Shown one piece after another: positions 36,310 to 44,477 of a DNA stretch of 64,000 bases; position 1 is the stretch's first letter, and each line of letters starts with the position of its first letter. The notes below the pieces were generated by a model, which did not search any database, was not told the DNA's origin, and was given only the letters and a program-made list of their open reading frames with translations. Made by a program: the position numbers and the translations under genes. Source of the stretch: Barnesiella sp. (GTDB lineage: Bacteria; Bacteroidota; Bacteroidia; Bacteroidales; Muribaculaceae); contig JAAVFD010000028.1 of the NCBI GenBank assembly GCA_014800945.1, positions 34,674 through 98,673 on the forward strand. Reading direction: 5' to 3'.

Positions 36310-37176
36310 ATGAGAATAAAACTGATTATACCCGCAGTAATTGCGGCAGTCATTATGGCGACCGGTTGCTCCAGCAACAAGAAGTTAACGGAACTCCAGG
36401 GTAAGTATGATGCTCTTGCAAAAGATTATCATAATTCTCAGGTTGAACTGGCTAAATCTCAGGAACGTGCCAACAGTCTTGATGCTCTGCTTGCTGAGGC
36501 GAGGAGGAATAATGAGCAGCTTAAACGCAACTATGAGTCTCTTCAGGGTTCACTCAACCAGAGCCTGCTGCAAAATCAGCAGGGAAGCATCAACATTTCC
36601 AAACTTGTGGATGAAATTAACGCTTCCAATCAGTATATCAAACAGTTGGTACAAGCTAAGAGCAAGAGCGATTCACTCAATATGGTGCTGACAAACAATC
36701 TCACCAGGTCGCTTACTCGCGATGAACTTAAGGAAGTGGATGTAAAGGTGCTCAAGGGAGTAGTTTATATCTCGCTTGCCGACAATATGCTGTTTAAATC
36801 CGGAAGCTATGAGGTGAATTCCAGGGCAATGGAAACCTTAAGCAAGATTGCCAAGATAATCAAGGACTATGGCGATTATGATGTGCTGGTTGAAGGTAAC
36901 ACTGATAATGTGCCCATCAGTCGCACTAATATCCGTAATAACTGGGATTTGAGCGCGCTTCGTGCTTCCTCGATAGTGCAGGTGCTTCAAGATGATTTCG
37001 GTGTTAATCCACAGCGTCTGTCGGCTGCCGGAAGAGGTGAATTCAATCCTATCTCCGACAATGGCTCGGAACTTGGACGGCAGAGAAACCGCCGCACGGA
37101 AATTATAATCACTCCTAAACTGGATCAGTTCCTGGAGCTGATAGACAAGGCTCCCGAAACGAATGAAAACCGCTGA
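36310..37176 (+). CDS. OmpA-family lipoprotein
   Basis: Envelope lipoprotein of 288 residues that should anchor the outer membrane to peptidoglycan. The lipobox is IMATGC (Cys near residue 21). A coiled-coil stretch (about 25-125, rich in Gln, Asn and Lys) follows, then the OmpA C-terminal domain with GNTDNVPISRTNIRNNWDLS and RLSAAGRGEFNPI and the closing GRQRNRRTEIIITP. No separate promoter is obvious between korB and this gene. A very strong bidirectional terminator follows it. Confidence 0.92.
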   Translation: MRIKLIIPAVIAAVIMATGCSSNKKLTELQGKYDALAKDYHNSQVELAKSQERANSLDALLAEARRNNEQLKRNYESLQGSLNQSLLQNQQGSINISKLVDEINASNQYIKQLVQAKSKSDSLNMVLTNNLTRSLTRDELKEVDVKVLKGVVYISLADNMLFKSGSYEVNSRAMETLSKIAKIIKDYGDYDVLVEGNTDNVPISRTNIRNNWDLSALRASSIVQVLQDDFGVNPQRLSAAGRGEFNPISDNGSELGRQRNRRTEIIITPKLDQFLELIDKAPETNENR

Positions 37177-37195
37177 GAAGCTAAATAATTTACAA

Positions 37196-37239
37196 CATCC
37201 GGCTCCAAAAACACGATTTTGGAGCCGGATGTGTTTTTG
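37196..37239 (+). terminator. Strong, probably bidirectional, terminator after the OmpA lipoprotein gene
   Basis: Perfect 15-bp stem (37196-37210 with 37217-37231, CATCCGGCTCCAAAA / TTTTGGAGCCGGATG), 6-base loop, followed by TGTTTTTGTG. Confidence 0.9.
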
Positions 37240-37255
37240 TGAAAATAATATGTAT

Positions 37256-37263
37256 TAACTTTG
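37256..37263 (+). promoter_or_regulatory. Bacteroidota -7 promoter element for the YqeY-like gene
   Basis: TAACTTTG lies 23 bases before the ATG at 37287. It lies within an in-frame upstream extension from 37239, which is therefore not coding. Confidence 0.62.
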
Positions 37264-37286
37264 CGCTAATAAGTATTTTTTTGATT

Positions 37287-37736
37287 ATGGATTTATTTGA
37301 AAAAATCAGCGCAGACATCAAGGCGGCTATGCTTGCCAAAGATAAGGTGCGCCTGGAAACCCTCAGAGGTATAAAAAAAGAATTTCTTGAGGCGAAAACA
37401 GCCAAGGGTGCTGACGGTGAACTGTCTGATGACACCGCAGTGAAGATAATGAGCAAAATGGTGAAGCAGCGCAGGGAAACCGCAGAAATCTATAACTCGC
37501 AGAATCGACCCGAACTCGCTGAAAATGAGCTTGCGGAGGCTGCCGTTATTGAAGAGTATCTGCCGAAACAGCTTAGCGAGGCGGAGCTGGAGGATGCGCT
37601 TAAAGCCATTATAGCTCAGACAGGTGCCACATCTGCTAAAGAAATGGGTAAGGTGATGGGTGTAGCGTCAAAAGCCCTCGCCGGAAAAGCTGATGGTAGG
37701 GCAATTTCAGCTAAAGTTAAGGAACTACTCTCATAA
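37287..37736 (+). CDS. GatB/YqeY-domain protein
   Basis: A 149-residue cytosolic protein of the YqeY family, related to the C-terminal domain of the GatB amidotransferase subunit. The start MDLFEKISADIKAAMLAKDK is the typical YqeY beginning; an upstream ATG at 37239 precedes the promoter. Other family stretches are RLETLRGIKKEFLEAK and EEYLPKQLSEAELEDAL, then GKVMGVASKALAGKADG. YqeY proteins are thought to interact with tRNA or its charging, which fits the serS neighbour 11 bases downstream. Confidence 0.92.
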   Translation: MDLFEKISADIKAAMLAKDKVRLETLRGIKKEFLEAKTAKGADGELSDDTAVKIMSKMVKQRRETAEIYNSQNRPELAENELAEAAVIEEYLPKQLSEAELEDALKAIIAQTGATSAKEMGKVMGVASKALAGKADGRAISAKVKELLS

Positions 37737-37747
37737 TAGCTATTTAT

Positions 37748-39019
37748 ATGCTTACATTACAACAGATTAAAGAAAACCCTCAGAGGGTGGTGGAGCGTCT
37801 CGCCGTCAAAGGATTTGATGGAGCAGAAGCAATCAACAGCATAATTACTCTCGATGATAATCGTCGTGTCCTCCAGTTGAGCAACGACACTAAGGCTGCT
37901 GAGCTCAACAAAATGGCTGCACGTATCGGCGGTCTGATGAAAGAAGGCAAGAAAGAGGAGGCTGAACAGGTTAAGGCTGAAGTAGCTGCTCTGAAATCAG
38001 AGCAGAAGGAAACAGCGGAAAAGCTTGCGGCTGCCGAGGAGGAGATAAGAAACATTCTCCTCACAATTCCCAATCTGCCGTGTGATGCAGTGCCGGAAGG
38101 TAAAACCGCAGAGGATAATGTGGTTGAGAAGACCGGCGGCAATATGCCTGACTTAGGTGAGGACGCGTTGCCTCACTGGGATCTTGCAAAAAAATATAAC
38201 CTGATAGACTTTGACCTCGGAGTGAAAATTACCGGAGCGGGATTTCCCGTTTATATAGGTAAGGGAGCCAGACTTCAGCGTGCCCTCATTGACTTCTTCC
38301 TTGATGAAGCCGTGAAGGCGGGTTACACAGAAATTCAGCCTCCTTACGTTGTGAACGAGGCCTCAGGTTACGGTACGGGTCAGTTGCCCGATAAAGAGGG
38401 GCAGATGTACTATGTGAATGAGGATAATCTTTACCTTATTCCCACAGCTGAGGTTCCTGTTACCAACCTTTACCGTGATGTTATTCTCACAGATGACAAA
38501 CTTCCGGTAAAAAATTGCGCATATAGTGCTTGCTTCCGCCGCGAAGCAGGAAGTTACGGTAAAGATGTGCGTGGACTGAACCGCCTTCACCAGTTTGACA
38601 AGGTTGAGATTGTGCGCATTGAAAAGCCGGAGAATTCCTATGCCGCTCTTGAGGAGATGAAGGATCATGTTCAGGGTCTTCTTGACAAACTTGGTCTTCC
38701 CTGGCACATTCTGCGTCTTTGCGGTGGCGATATGAGTTTTACATCAGCAATCACATTTGATTTTGAGGTATTCTCTGCCGCTCAGAAGCGTTGGCTTGAA
38801 GTTAGCTCTGTGTCAAACTTTGAGACATATCAGGCGAACCGTCTGAAATGCCGCTATCGCGATGAAGATAAAAAGACCCGACTATGTCACACTCTGAATG
38901 GCTCGGCTCTTGCACTTCCGCGCATCATGGCAGCTCTTCTTGAAAATAATCAGACACCGAATGGCATAGTCGTGCCTGAATGTCTGCGTAAATACACCGG
39001 ATTTGATATTATTGACTGA
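37748..39019 (+). CDS. serS: Seryl-tRNA synthetase
   Basis: Charges tRNA-Ser and tRNA-Sec-type tRNAs with serine. The 423-residue protein has the N-terminal antiparallel coiled-coil arm (about 28-105) and the class II core: YTEIQPPYVVN near motif 1, FRREAGSYGKDVRGLNRLHQF (motif 2 region, about residue 260) and LNGSALALPRIMAALLENNQ (motif 3, about residue 380). Length is standard. It lies between the YqeY-like gene and the rRNA/tRNA methyltransferase gene. Confidence 0.97.
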   Translation: MLTLQQIKENPQRVVERLAVKGFDGAEAINSIITLDDNRRVLQLSNDTKAAELNKMAARIGGLMKEGKKEEAEQVKAEVAALKSEQKETAEKLAAAEEEIRNILLTIPNLPCDAVPEGKTAEDNVVEKTGGNMPDLGEDALPHWDLAKKYNLIDFDLGVKITGAGFPVYIGKGARLQRALIDFFLDEAVKAGYTEIQPPYVVNEASGYGTGQLPDKEGQMYYVNEDNLYLIPTAEVPVTNLYRDVILTDDKLPVKNCAYSACFRREAGSYGKDVRGLNRLHQFDKVEIVRIEKPENSYAALEEMKDHVQGLLDKLGLPWHILRLCGGDMSFTSAITFDFEVFSAAQKRWLEVSSVSNFETYQANRLKCRYRDEDKKTRLCHTLNGSALALPRIMAALLENNQTPNGIVVPECLRKYTGFDIID

Positions 39020-39027
39020 TAGTCGTA

Positions 39028-39552
39028 ATGGATAAGAAAACAATATGGGACCTCGGCCGTGACACGGTCGAGGTTTTTCGCGCCAAACCGAAGATGCCAC
39101 TTGTTGTGGTGCTCGATAATGTTCGCTCCCTCAATAATATAGGGTCGATTTTCCGCACGTCGGACGCTTTTCTTGTTGAGAAGATAATGCTTTGTGGCAT
39201 AACAGCTTGTCCTCCCTCACCGGAAATCCATAAAACAGCTCTCGGAGCAGAGGAATCAGTGAGCTGGGAATACTATGACTCAACTGAAGACTGTATAGAC
39301 TCTTTGCATCGCGCCGGTTACGTGGTGTGTGCTCTGGAGCAGGTGAAAGGGAGCATTGAATTGCAGAATTTCATAGTAGAGGAAGGCAAAAAATATGCCC
39401 TTATAGCAGGGCACGAAGTTCATGGAGTGAGTCAGGCGGCTGTTGACAGTGCCGATTATTGCATAGAGATACCACAGTTCGGCACCAAACACTCTCTTAA
39501 TGTGTCGGTGTCTGTTGCCTTAGGCATCTGGCATTTTTTCAGCGGAAAGTAG
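39028..39552 (+). CDS. SpoU/TrmH-family RNA 2'-O-methyltransferase
   Basis: SAM-dependent 2'-O-ribose methyltransferase of the SPOUT knot fold, 174 residues. The three SpoU motifs are visible: NVRSLNNIGSIFRTSDAF (about 31-48), ALIAGHEVHGVSQ (about 127-139) and IPQFGTKHSLNVSVSVALG (about 151-169). It is a single-domain protein without the substrate-binding extension of TrmH, so the RNA target cannot be named. The 3' end overlaps the convergent ribF by 33 bases. Confidence 0.92.
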   Translation: MDKKTIWDLGRDTVEVFRAKPKMPLVVVLDNVRSLNNIGSIFRTSDAFLVEKIMLCGITACPPSPEIHKTALGAEESVSWEYYDSTEDCIDSLHRAGYVVCALEQVKGSIELQNFIVEEGKKYALIAGHEVHGVSQAAVDSADYCIEIPQFGTKHSLNVSVSVALGIWHFFSGK

Positions 39553-40446
39553 TTTTACGGCGGTTTCTGCATCAAGAGCGAGCTGTGAGCGCAGTTCCTC
39601 AATGCCGGAAAATTTCTTCTCTTCGCGGATTGCAGCGATAAATTCCAGCGTTATATTCTTCCCGTACAGATCTCCCTCAAAGCCTATAAGGTGAGCCTCA
39701 AGAGTGAGGGGCGGGGTATCCGAGTTGTCAACAGTAGGGCGGAAACCTATGTTAAGCATAGCTTTAACCGTGGTGTTGTCCGGTAAGATTGCGTTCACCG
39801 CATATACTCCCGGTTTAGGAATAAGCTGCCTTTGATCTTCCGGCTGGATGTTGGCGGTAGGAAATCCGATTTTGCGACCCAATTTTTTGCCGTGAACCAC
39901 TGAGCCGGTGATGCTGAATTGTCTGCCTAACAGCGAGTTGGCAAGAGGTATATTTCCTTCGGTAAGGGCTCTTCTTATCCGGGAAGAGCAAACAGGCGCC
40001 CCGTATTCAATAAATTGTTGAGCCTGAGACACTTTCATTCCAATTTCTTTGCCGATAGCTTCATACGGTTCTAATCCTTCAGGGTGATCTTTGCCGAAGC
40101 GGGTATCATATCCGAGAAGTAGTCCGGCAACGTTGTATTCATCGCGCAGGAATGTCATGAATTCGCTTGCACTCATATTGCGCAGATGAGAATCGAAATT
40201 CAGAATGGCAATATCGTTTATGCCGCAAGATTTAAGAAGGTCGGTTTTCTTAGCCAGCGGGTAGATAAGGGCAGGCACTCTCTCCGGGCGGATGGTTTCA
40301 AGCGGATGGGATGAAAATGTGATAACGAGCGGAGAAAGGTTGGATTCGACAGCCTTTTCTTTCAGCACATTAAGAAGATAGTTATGCCCAAGGTGCACTC
40401 CGTCAAAGGTGCCGACAACAGCCAACTTATCTCTTGCAGGACTCAT
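39520..40446 (-). CDS. ribF: Bifunctional riboflavin kinase/FAD synthetase
   Basis: Makes FMN from riboflavin and then FAD. The 308-residue protein has the N-terminal adenylyltransferase domain (VVGTFDGVHLGHNYLL near residue 10, RVPALIYPLAKK, LLGYDTRFGKDHPEG near 110, then a basic RxxRRAL region, SRIRRALTEG) and the C-terminal flavokinase domain (GKKLGRKIGFPTANIQP near 195, PGVYAVNAI). The frame is open further upstream, but those codons fall in the HAD gene. The ATG at 40446, 4 bases after that gene's stop, gives the correct N-terminus. Convergent with the SpoU gene. Confidence 0.95.
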   Translation of the reverse strand: MSPARDKLAVVGTFDGVHLGHNYLLNVLKEKAVESNLSPLVITFSSHPLETIRPERVPALIYPLAKKTDLLKSCGINDIAILNFDSHLRNMSASEFMTFLRDEYNVAGLLLGYDTRFGKDHPEGLEPYEAIGKEIGMKVSQAQQFIEYGAPVCSSRIRRALTEGNIPLANSLLGRQFSITGSVVHGKKLGRKIGFPTANIQPEDQRQLIPKPGVYAVNAILPDNTTVKAMLNIGFRPTVDNSDTPPLTLEAHLIGFEGDLYGKNITLEFIAAIREEKKFSGIEELRSQLALDAETAVKLLSAEKMPDA

Positions 40447-40450
40447 ATTT

Positions 40451-41068
40451 TTATAATCCCTTATCCTTAAGAAGTTCTGTAAATTCAGTATCCGGTGCCA
40501 CATGGATAGTTTCAAATCCCAATGCAGCGGCAGCTTTGGTATTGGCTTCCGAGTCGTCCAGAAAAATGGTTTCCTCCGGCTTGATATTGAGTTTGCTGCA
40601 TGCTGCTTCAAAGATGCGTGCATCCGGTTTCATGACTTTTTCCTCAAACGATGTTATCGCTCCATCGGTATATGTGGATAAATTTCCTCCCTGTTTTGCA
40701 AACTCAGAGGCAATGCGGTTATTCCACATTATTGGATTTGTGTTGCTGAGAATGTAAACCTTGTATTTTTTTCTTAGCTCCTTTAAGGCGTTAAGTCTGT
40801 ATTCCGGTATTCCAAGCAAGAAATCGCTGAATGCTTCATCCATCTGCTCGTCAGTGACATCTTTAGGTAGAAGCGGGCGCAGTGCCTGATGAAACTCCGC
40901 AACAGAAATTTTCCCGCTTTCAAGGTCTCCGAAAGGACCTGTCTGTGAATACTCACCAAGAAAACTGTCAGGGTTTTCCATTCCAAGTTTTTTGAAAGCT
41001 TCCACGCAATGGTTGCGGTCGATATTCATAATCACCCCGCCAAGGTCAAAAAGTAGGTTTTTAATCAT
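40451..41068 (-). CDS. HAD-superfamily phosphatase
   Basis: Cytosolic haloacid-dehalogenase-type hydrolase of 205 residues; substrate unknown. Motif I is LLFDLGGVIMNID (nucleophile Asp near residue 8), motif II YILSNTNPIMW near 106, Lys in MKPDARIFEAAC near 150, and motif IV in TIFLDDSEANTKAA near 175. The cap is the small helical type (C1). It is first in a two-gene minus run with ribF, so an FMN- or sugar-phosphate-related role is possible but not shown. Confidence 0.9.
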   Translation of the reverse strand: MIKNLLFDLGGVIMNIDRNHCVEAFKKLGMENPDSFLGEYSQTGPFGDLESGKISVAEFHQALRPLLPKDVTDEQMDEAFSDFLLGIPEYRLNALKELRKKYKVYILSNTNPIMWNNRIASEFAKQGGNLSTYTDGAITSFEEKVMKPDARIFEAACSKLNIKPEETIFLDDSEANTKAAAALGFETIHVAPDTEFTELLKDKGL

Positions 41069-41088
41069 GTCAAGTCAGATTATACGCG

Positions 41089-41096
41089 CAAATTTA
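41089..41096 (-). promoter_or_regulatory. Promoter element for the HAD-ribF pair
   Basis: On the minus strand TAAATTTG, 21 bases before the ATG at 41068. It is divergent from the AsnC-type regulator promoter, with about 31 bases between the two -7 boxes. Confidence 0.68.
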
Positions 41097-41127
41097 GCAA
41101 ATTGTTTGGGATTTCGGGTATTATGTT

Positions 41128-41135
41128 TAATTTTG
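41128..41135 (+). promoter_or_regulatory. Promoter of the AsnC/Lrp regulator gene
   Basis: TAATTTTG with TTTG at 41105-41108, exactly 19 bases between boxes, 19 bases before the ATG. The close divergent promoter to HAD-ribF leaves room for autoregulation across both. Confidence 0.78.
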
Positions 41136-41154
41136 TCACCAAACCCGATGAATT

Positions 41155-41625
41155 ATGGATAAGATTGACAGTCTGGACAGAAAGATACTTGAGATAGTGA
41201 TGTACAATGCCCGAATTCCGTCAAAGGATGTGGCTGTTGATTGTGGTGTAAGCCGTGCGGCGATTCATCAGCGTATCCAGCGTATGATTGATCTGGGTGT
41301 AATCACCGGTTCGGGTTATCATGTCAATCCTAAATCTCTGGGATTCAGCACCTGCACATATATCGGTGTGAATCTTGAGAGTGGGTCGATGTATCGCAAG
41401 GTAGTGCCGGAGCTTGAGAAGATTCCTGAAATAGTGGAATGTCATTTCACCACCGGTCCTTATTCTATGCTTCTTAAGCTTTATGCAAGGGATAATGAGC
41501 ACCTGATGGAGCTTCTAAACGGCAAAATTCAGACAATACCGGGAGTAAAGGGTACTGAAACCCTGATATCTCTCGATAACAGTATTGTGCGTGAACTGCC
41601 GGTTGATATGAATATGCAGGGTTGA
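41155..41625 (+). CDS. AsnC/Lrp-family transcriptional regulator
   Basis: DNA-binding regulator of 156 residues responding to a small ligand, often an amino acid. The N-terminal winged helix-turn-helix (LDRKILEIVMYNARIPSKDV and GVSRAAIHQRIQRMIDLGVI, about 5-50) is followed by the RAM ligand-binding domain (about 65-145, ending VKGTETLISLDNSIV). Ligand and targets are not predictable. A MITE-like element has inserted 13 bases after its stop. Confidence 0.93.
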   Translation: MDKIDSLDRKILEIVMYNARIPSKDVAVDCGVSRAAIHQRIQRMIDLGVITGSGYHVNPKSLGFSTCTYIGVNLESGSMYRKVVPELEKIPEIVECHFTTGPYSMLLKLYARDNEHLMELLNGKIQTIPGVKGTETLISLDNSIVRELPVDMNMQG

Positions 41626-41638
41626 ACTCCGTGTCTAA

Positions 41639-42164
41639 GACCCCGTTCTCCAATATTTGTTAACGCTGAGGTCGCATATCTCCGAGTGATTTTTGTGATG
41701 GAACGAAGGAGCGATGGGGTTCCATCGTGACAGAGTGACAACACAAAAAGCACCGGAGATATGCGCCTGTAAGGTAACTTATTCACATCGTCAAACAACA
41801 AAATGTACCCAAATCGAGTAATATAAATCTAATAATTTTTAGCTTATCGCAGTAACTTGGGATATAAAACAGATCTGACACATACACATCGTAATTTTAT
41901 TTCAGAGAATTTCCCTGAAATTTTCAGAACGAAGTCAAAGGTCGATATTTTTGAAATTCTTAAAGCCTTGTTTTTCTTAATCAAAACCTGATGCCAATGG
42001 AAACTCCTGCCAAATGATATAAATTACCATCGCCTCGGCCAATCGTCACTCATCTGCGTCCGCTTGTTTCAGTCACGATGGGACTCCATCGCTCTCTCAC
42101 TGCGCGAACACAGCTGCATAACGCTTGACCGCCTCAGCATTAACAAATATTGGGGAACGGGGTC
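41639..42164. mobile_element. MITE-like element or degenerate IS, 526 bp
   Basis: Terminal inverted repeats of 33 bp: 41639-41671 and 42132-42164, with 31 of 33 positions identical when reversed (start GACCCCGTTC). It is flanked by TAA at 41636-41638 and 42165-42167, a probable 3-bp target duplication. The interior has an 11-bp perfect hairpin (GCATATCTCCG 41674-41684 with CGGAGATATGC 41754-41764) enclosing GATGGAAC/GTTCCATC, but no convincing transposase frame. A TNA-type 3-bp duplication is known for part of the IS5 family; that affiliation is tentative. It lies between convergent genes and leaves both intact. Confidence 0.78.
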
Positions 42165-43249
42165 TAAATAAATTTGTCGTCAAACTTCGCCTGTACATCG
42201 TTGACAATCTGCTTGATTCGCTGCTCTTCACTCTTGGGGCAAATCATAAGCACATCGCCTGAGTCTGCCACTATAAAGTCTTTAAGTCCGGAAGCCACAA
42301 CGAGCTTTTTGTCGCGTAGGGCAAATATATTTCCGGTGGAGTCGTAAGCAAGCAAGTTGCAGTTTCGTGTCACGTTCGCGTCTTTATTTTTTGGCGAATT
42401 GTCATAAAGGACACTCCATGTGCCCAGATCACTCCAGCCGAAATTCACACATTCAACAAATACATTAGATGCCTTTTCCATGATGGCAAAATCCACGGAA
42501 ATGCTTGGGCAAGCCGGGAAGTGCTCATTGATGAAATTCATTTCCTGCGGTGTGCCAAATGCTTGTGCTCCACGTTCAAATTCACATTCCAGATCAGGTG
42601 CATAAGTGTGAAGCGCGTTAATGATAGATTCAGCGGTCCAAAGGAATATGCCAGAGTTCCAGAAAAATTCTCCTGATTCAACGAATACTTTAGCGAGTTC
42701 AAGGTCAGGTTTTTCAGTGAATGTCTTCACTTTAAGAATTCCGGGTTCAATTTCTTGTCCTATTTGAATGTATCCATATCCTGTTTCAGGTCTGGTGGGG
42801 TGAATTCCGAGAGTTAGAAGCGCCTCATTCGCTTCAACAAATTCAAATCCTCTCTGTACTTTGGCGGCGAATTCAGCTTCGTTGGTAATGAGATGGTCGC
42901 TTGGGGTGACAATCATGCTTGCCTTGGGATCTCTTGCGAAAATATGGTGTGCCGCCCATGCAATGCAGGGAGCAGTGTTTCTTCTGCATGGTTCAAGCAG
43001 GATATGCTCTTTATCCAGCTCGGGAAGTTGTTCTCTGACAATAGGTTCATACAGGGCGTTAGTAACAACAATAACGTTTTCCTGGGGTACAATAGGCTTG
43101 ATTCTGTCGAAGCACATTTGTAGAAGAGAGCGTCCTGTTCCGAGGAAGTCGATAAACTGTTTGGGTTTATTAGCGCGGCTATAAGGCCAGAATCTACTGC
43201 CTACGCCTCCGCACATTATAACGCAGTATCTGTGTGAATTAGCTTCCAT
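42164..43249 (-). CDS. manC: Mannose-1-phosphate guanylyltransferase
   Basis: Makes GDP-mannose from mannose-1-phosphate and GTP for glycan synthesis. The 361-residue protein has the nucleotidyltransferase signature IMCGGVGSRFWPYSRANKPKQ near residue 9, TPSDHLI near 105, the FTEKP motif near 165 and FWNSGIFLW near 185. It lacks the C-terminal isomerase domain of longer ManC/AlgA proteins. Start candidates at 43300, 43282 and 43249 exist; 43249 gives the usual short N-terminus before the Rossmann strand. The TAG stop spans the boundary of the adjacent mobile element. Confidence 0.92.
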   Translation of the reverse strand: MEANSHRYCVIMCGGVGSRFWPYSRANKPKQFIDFLGTGRSLLQMCFDRIKPIVPQENVIVVTNALYEPIVREQLPELDKEHILLEPCRRNTAPCIAWAAHHIFARDPKASMIVTPSDHLITNEAEFAAKVQRGFEFVEANEALLTLGIHPTRPETGYGYIQIGQEIEPGILKVKTFTEKPDLELAKVFVESGEFFWNSGIFLWTAESIINALHTYAPDLECEFERGAQAFGTPQEMNFINEHFPACPSISVDFAIMEKASNVFVECVNFGWSDLGTWSVLYDNSPKNKDANVTRNCNLLAYDSTGNIFALRDKKLVVASGLKDFIVADSGDVLMICPKSEEQRIKQIVNDVQAKFDDKFI

Positions 43250-43351
43250 AATAGTCTTAAAATTGAAATCAGTTAATTTCATGGTTCTGCATAAGCGCAT
43301 AATCCGTGTGCTAAATTAATGAATAAGTGTGAGACTATAAAGAAAGAGGCA

Positions 43352-43397
43352 TAAAAAAAGAATGAGTAACGCAAGCAAGCTTGACAATTACTCATTC
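43352..43397 (-). terminator. Intrinsic terminator after tRNA-Asp
   Basis: Stem 43360-43369 (GAATGAGTAA) with 43388-43397 (TTACTCATTC), with an inner CAAGC/GCTTG pairing. On the minus strand it is followed by a T7 run. Confidence 0.85.
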
Positions 43398-43411
43398 TCC
43401 TCTCTCCTCTG

Positions 43412-43485
43412 CGGTATGGACGGGACTCGAACCCGCGACCCCCTGCGTGACAGGCAGGTATTCTAACCAGCTGAACTACCACACC
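43412..43485 (-). tRNA. tRNA-Asp (anticodon GTC)
   Basis: On the minus strand the 74-nt sequence folds as a cloverleaf. The acceptor GGTGTGG pairs with CCATACC (one G-T). The D-arm region is AGCTGGTTAGAAT, the anticodon arm CCTGCCTGTCACGCAGG has GTC in the loop, and the T-arm is CGGGTTCGAGTCCCG. The discriminator is G, and CCA is not encoded. A good promoter lies upstream at 43532-43563 and a terminator downstream. Confidence 0.96.
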
Positions 43486-43765
43486 GGATATTTTGGAAAT
43501 GCTCCGGGGATTTGTTTCCCGTTTGCGAGTGCAAAGGTAATACTGATTTTTATTCTGTGCAAATATTCTGCAAAAAAAATATCAAAAAAATAAATGAGTT
43601 GTAGGTAATTTAAAGCTATTGGTTTGATTGATAGAGATATGGAGATGGTAAGACGACTCAAATTGAAGTTGATTTTTTCGATGGTTAGATGATTAAACAA
43701 TGTTAATCGGATGTGTGATATTCTAAAAAGCGGTTTCATAGTCCCCAACTCTTGCCGATTAGTTG
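43486..43765. other. Intergenic stretch between tRNA-Asp and lolD
   Basis: AT-rich, no coding signal. Apart from the tRNA promoter (43532-43563) and the lolD promoter at its right end, I see no other feature. Confidence 0.7.
43532..43539 (-). promoter_or_regulatory. Promoter of tRNA-Asp
   Basis: Minus strand TACCTTTG with TTTG (43560-43563) exactly 20 bases upstream; the tRNA begins 46 bases downstream. Confidence 0.78.
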
Positions 43766-43773
43766 TATCTTTG
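43766..43773 (+). promoter_or_regulatory. Promoter element of the lolD-xerD gene run
   Basis: TATCTTTG lies 18 bases before the ATG at 43792. It shows that the in-frame ATG at 43711 is too far upstream to be the start. Confidence 0.7.
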
Positions 43774-43791
43774 CATTGTTGCGCGCATATA

Positions 43792-44466
43792 ATGATAGAG
43801 GTAAAAGATATACGCAAGAGTTTTGACCATCTTCAGGTGCTGAAAGGTGTGAGTGTGAGTATAACTCCCGGTGAGGTGGTTTCAATAGTCGGACCGAGCG
43901 GAGCCGGCAAAACAACCTTGCTTCAGATAATCGGAACTCTTGATACTCCTGATAGTGGACGCGTTGATTTTGACGGTGTGAATCCACTAAAGTTGAACAG
44001 CTCCGGGCTGGCACGCTTCCGTAACGCCAATATCGGTTTTGTGTTTCAGTTTCATAGGCTTCTGCCCGAATTCAATCTTGCAGAGAATGTGGCTTTGCCG
44101 GCATTGATAGCAGGCGTGAACAGGACCGAATCTTTTGCAAAGGCGCACAAACTGATAAAGTATCTTGGGCTTGAAAGCCGTGAGTCTCACCGTCCGTCAG
44201 AGCTATCCGGTGGAGAACGACAGCGTGCTGCCGTTGCGCGTGCATTGATTATGGAGCCGAAGGTGGTTCTTGCAGATGAGCCCTCCGGGAGTCTGGACTC
44301 CAAGAATCGCGCCGAGCTTCACCGCTTGTTTTTTGACCTCAGAGATGACCTCGGTCAAACATTTGTGATAGTGACCCATGATGAGCATCTTGCCGCCGAT
44401 ACCGACCGCTGCATAGTGCTCAACGATGGCTTAATAACAGAAATATTAACAAAAGAAAAACAATAA
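43792..44466 (+). CDS. lolD: ABC transporter ATP-binding protein, LolD type
   Basis: ATPase of a LolCDE/MacB-type complex that extracts lipoproteins from the inner membrane. The 224-residue protein has Walker A GPSGAGKT (about 36-43), Q-loop [12 protein letters not shown], signature LSGGERQR near 140, Walker [13 protein letters not shown] near 160 and the His switch [10 protein letters not shown] near 195. The [14 protein letters not shown] stretch after the Q-loop is typical of LolD. The permease partner is not in the window. First gene of a closely spaced plus-strand run that includes a lipoprotein gene next. Confidence 0.9.
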   Translation: MIEVKDIRKSFDHLQVLKGVSVSITPGEVVSIVGPSGAGKTTLLQIIGTLDTPDSGRVDFDGVNPLKLNSSGLARFRNANIGFVFQFHRLLPEFNLAENVALPALIAGVNRTESFAKAHKLIKYLGLESRESHRPSELSGGERQRAAVARALIMEPKVVLADEPSGSLDSKNRAELHRLFFDLRDDLGQTFVIVTHDEHLAADTDRCIVLNDGLITEILTKEKQ

Positions 44467-44477
44467 GATTAAACAAC

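Noticed and set aside
40447..40623. 59-residue N-terminal extension of ribF
   Set aside because: It lies in the HAD phosphatase gene in another frame and has no similarity to RibF; the ATG at 40446 starts the family core.
41674..41764. Perfect hairpin after the AsnC-type gene as a dedicated terminator
   Set aside because: It belongs to the interior of the MITE-like element and has no T-run after it, although it might still affect transcription.
43279..43593. Open frames on both strands across the tRNA-Asp gene
   Set aside because: They are translations of the tRNA and its flanks, a well-known false protein in annotation.
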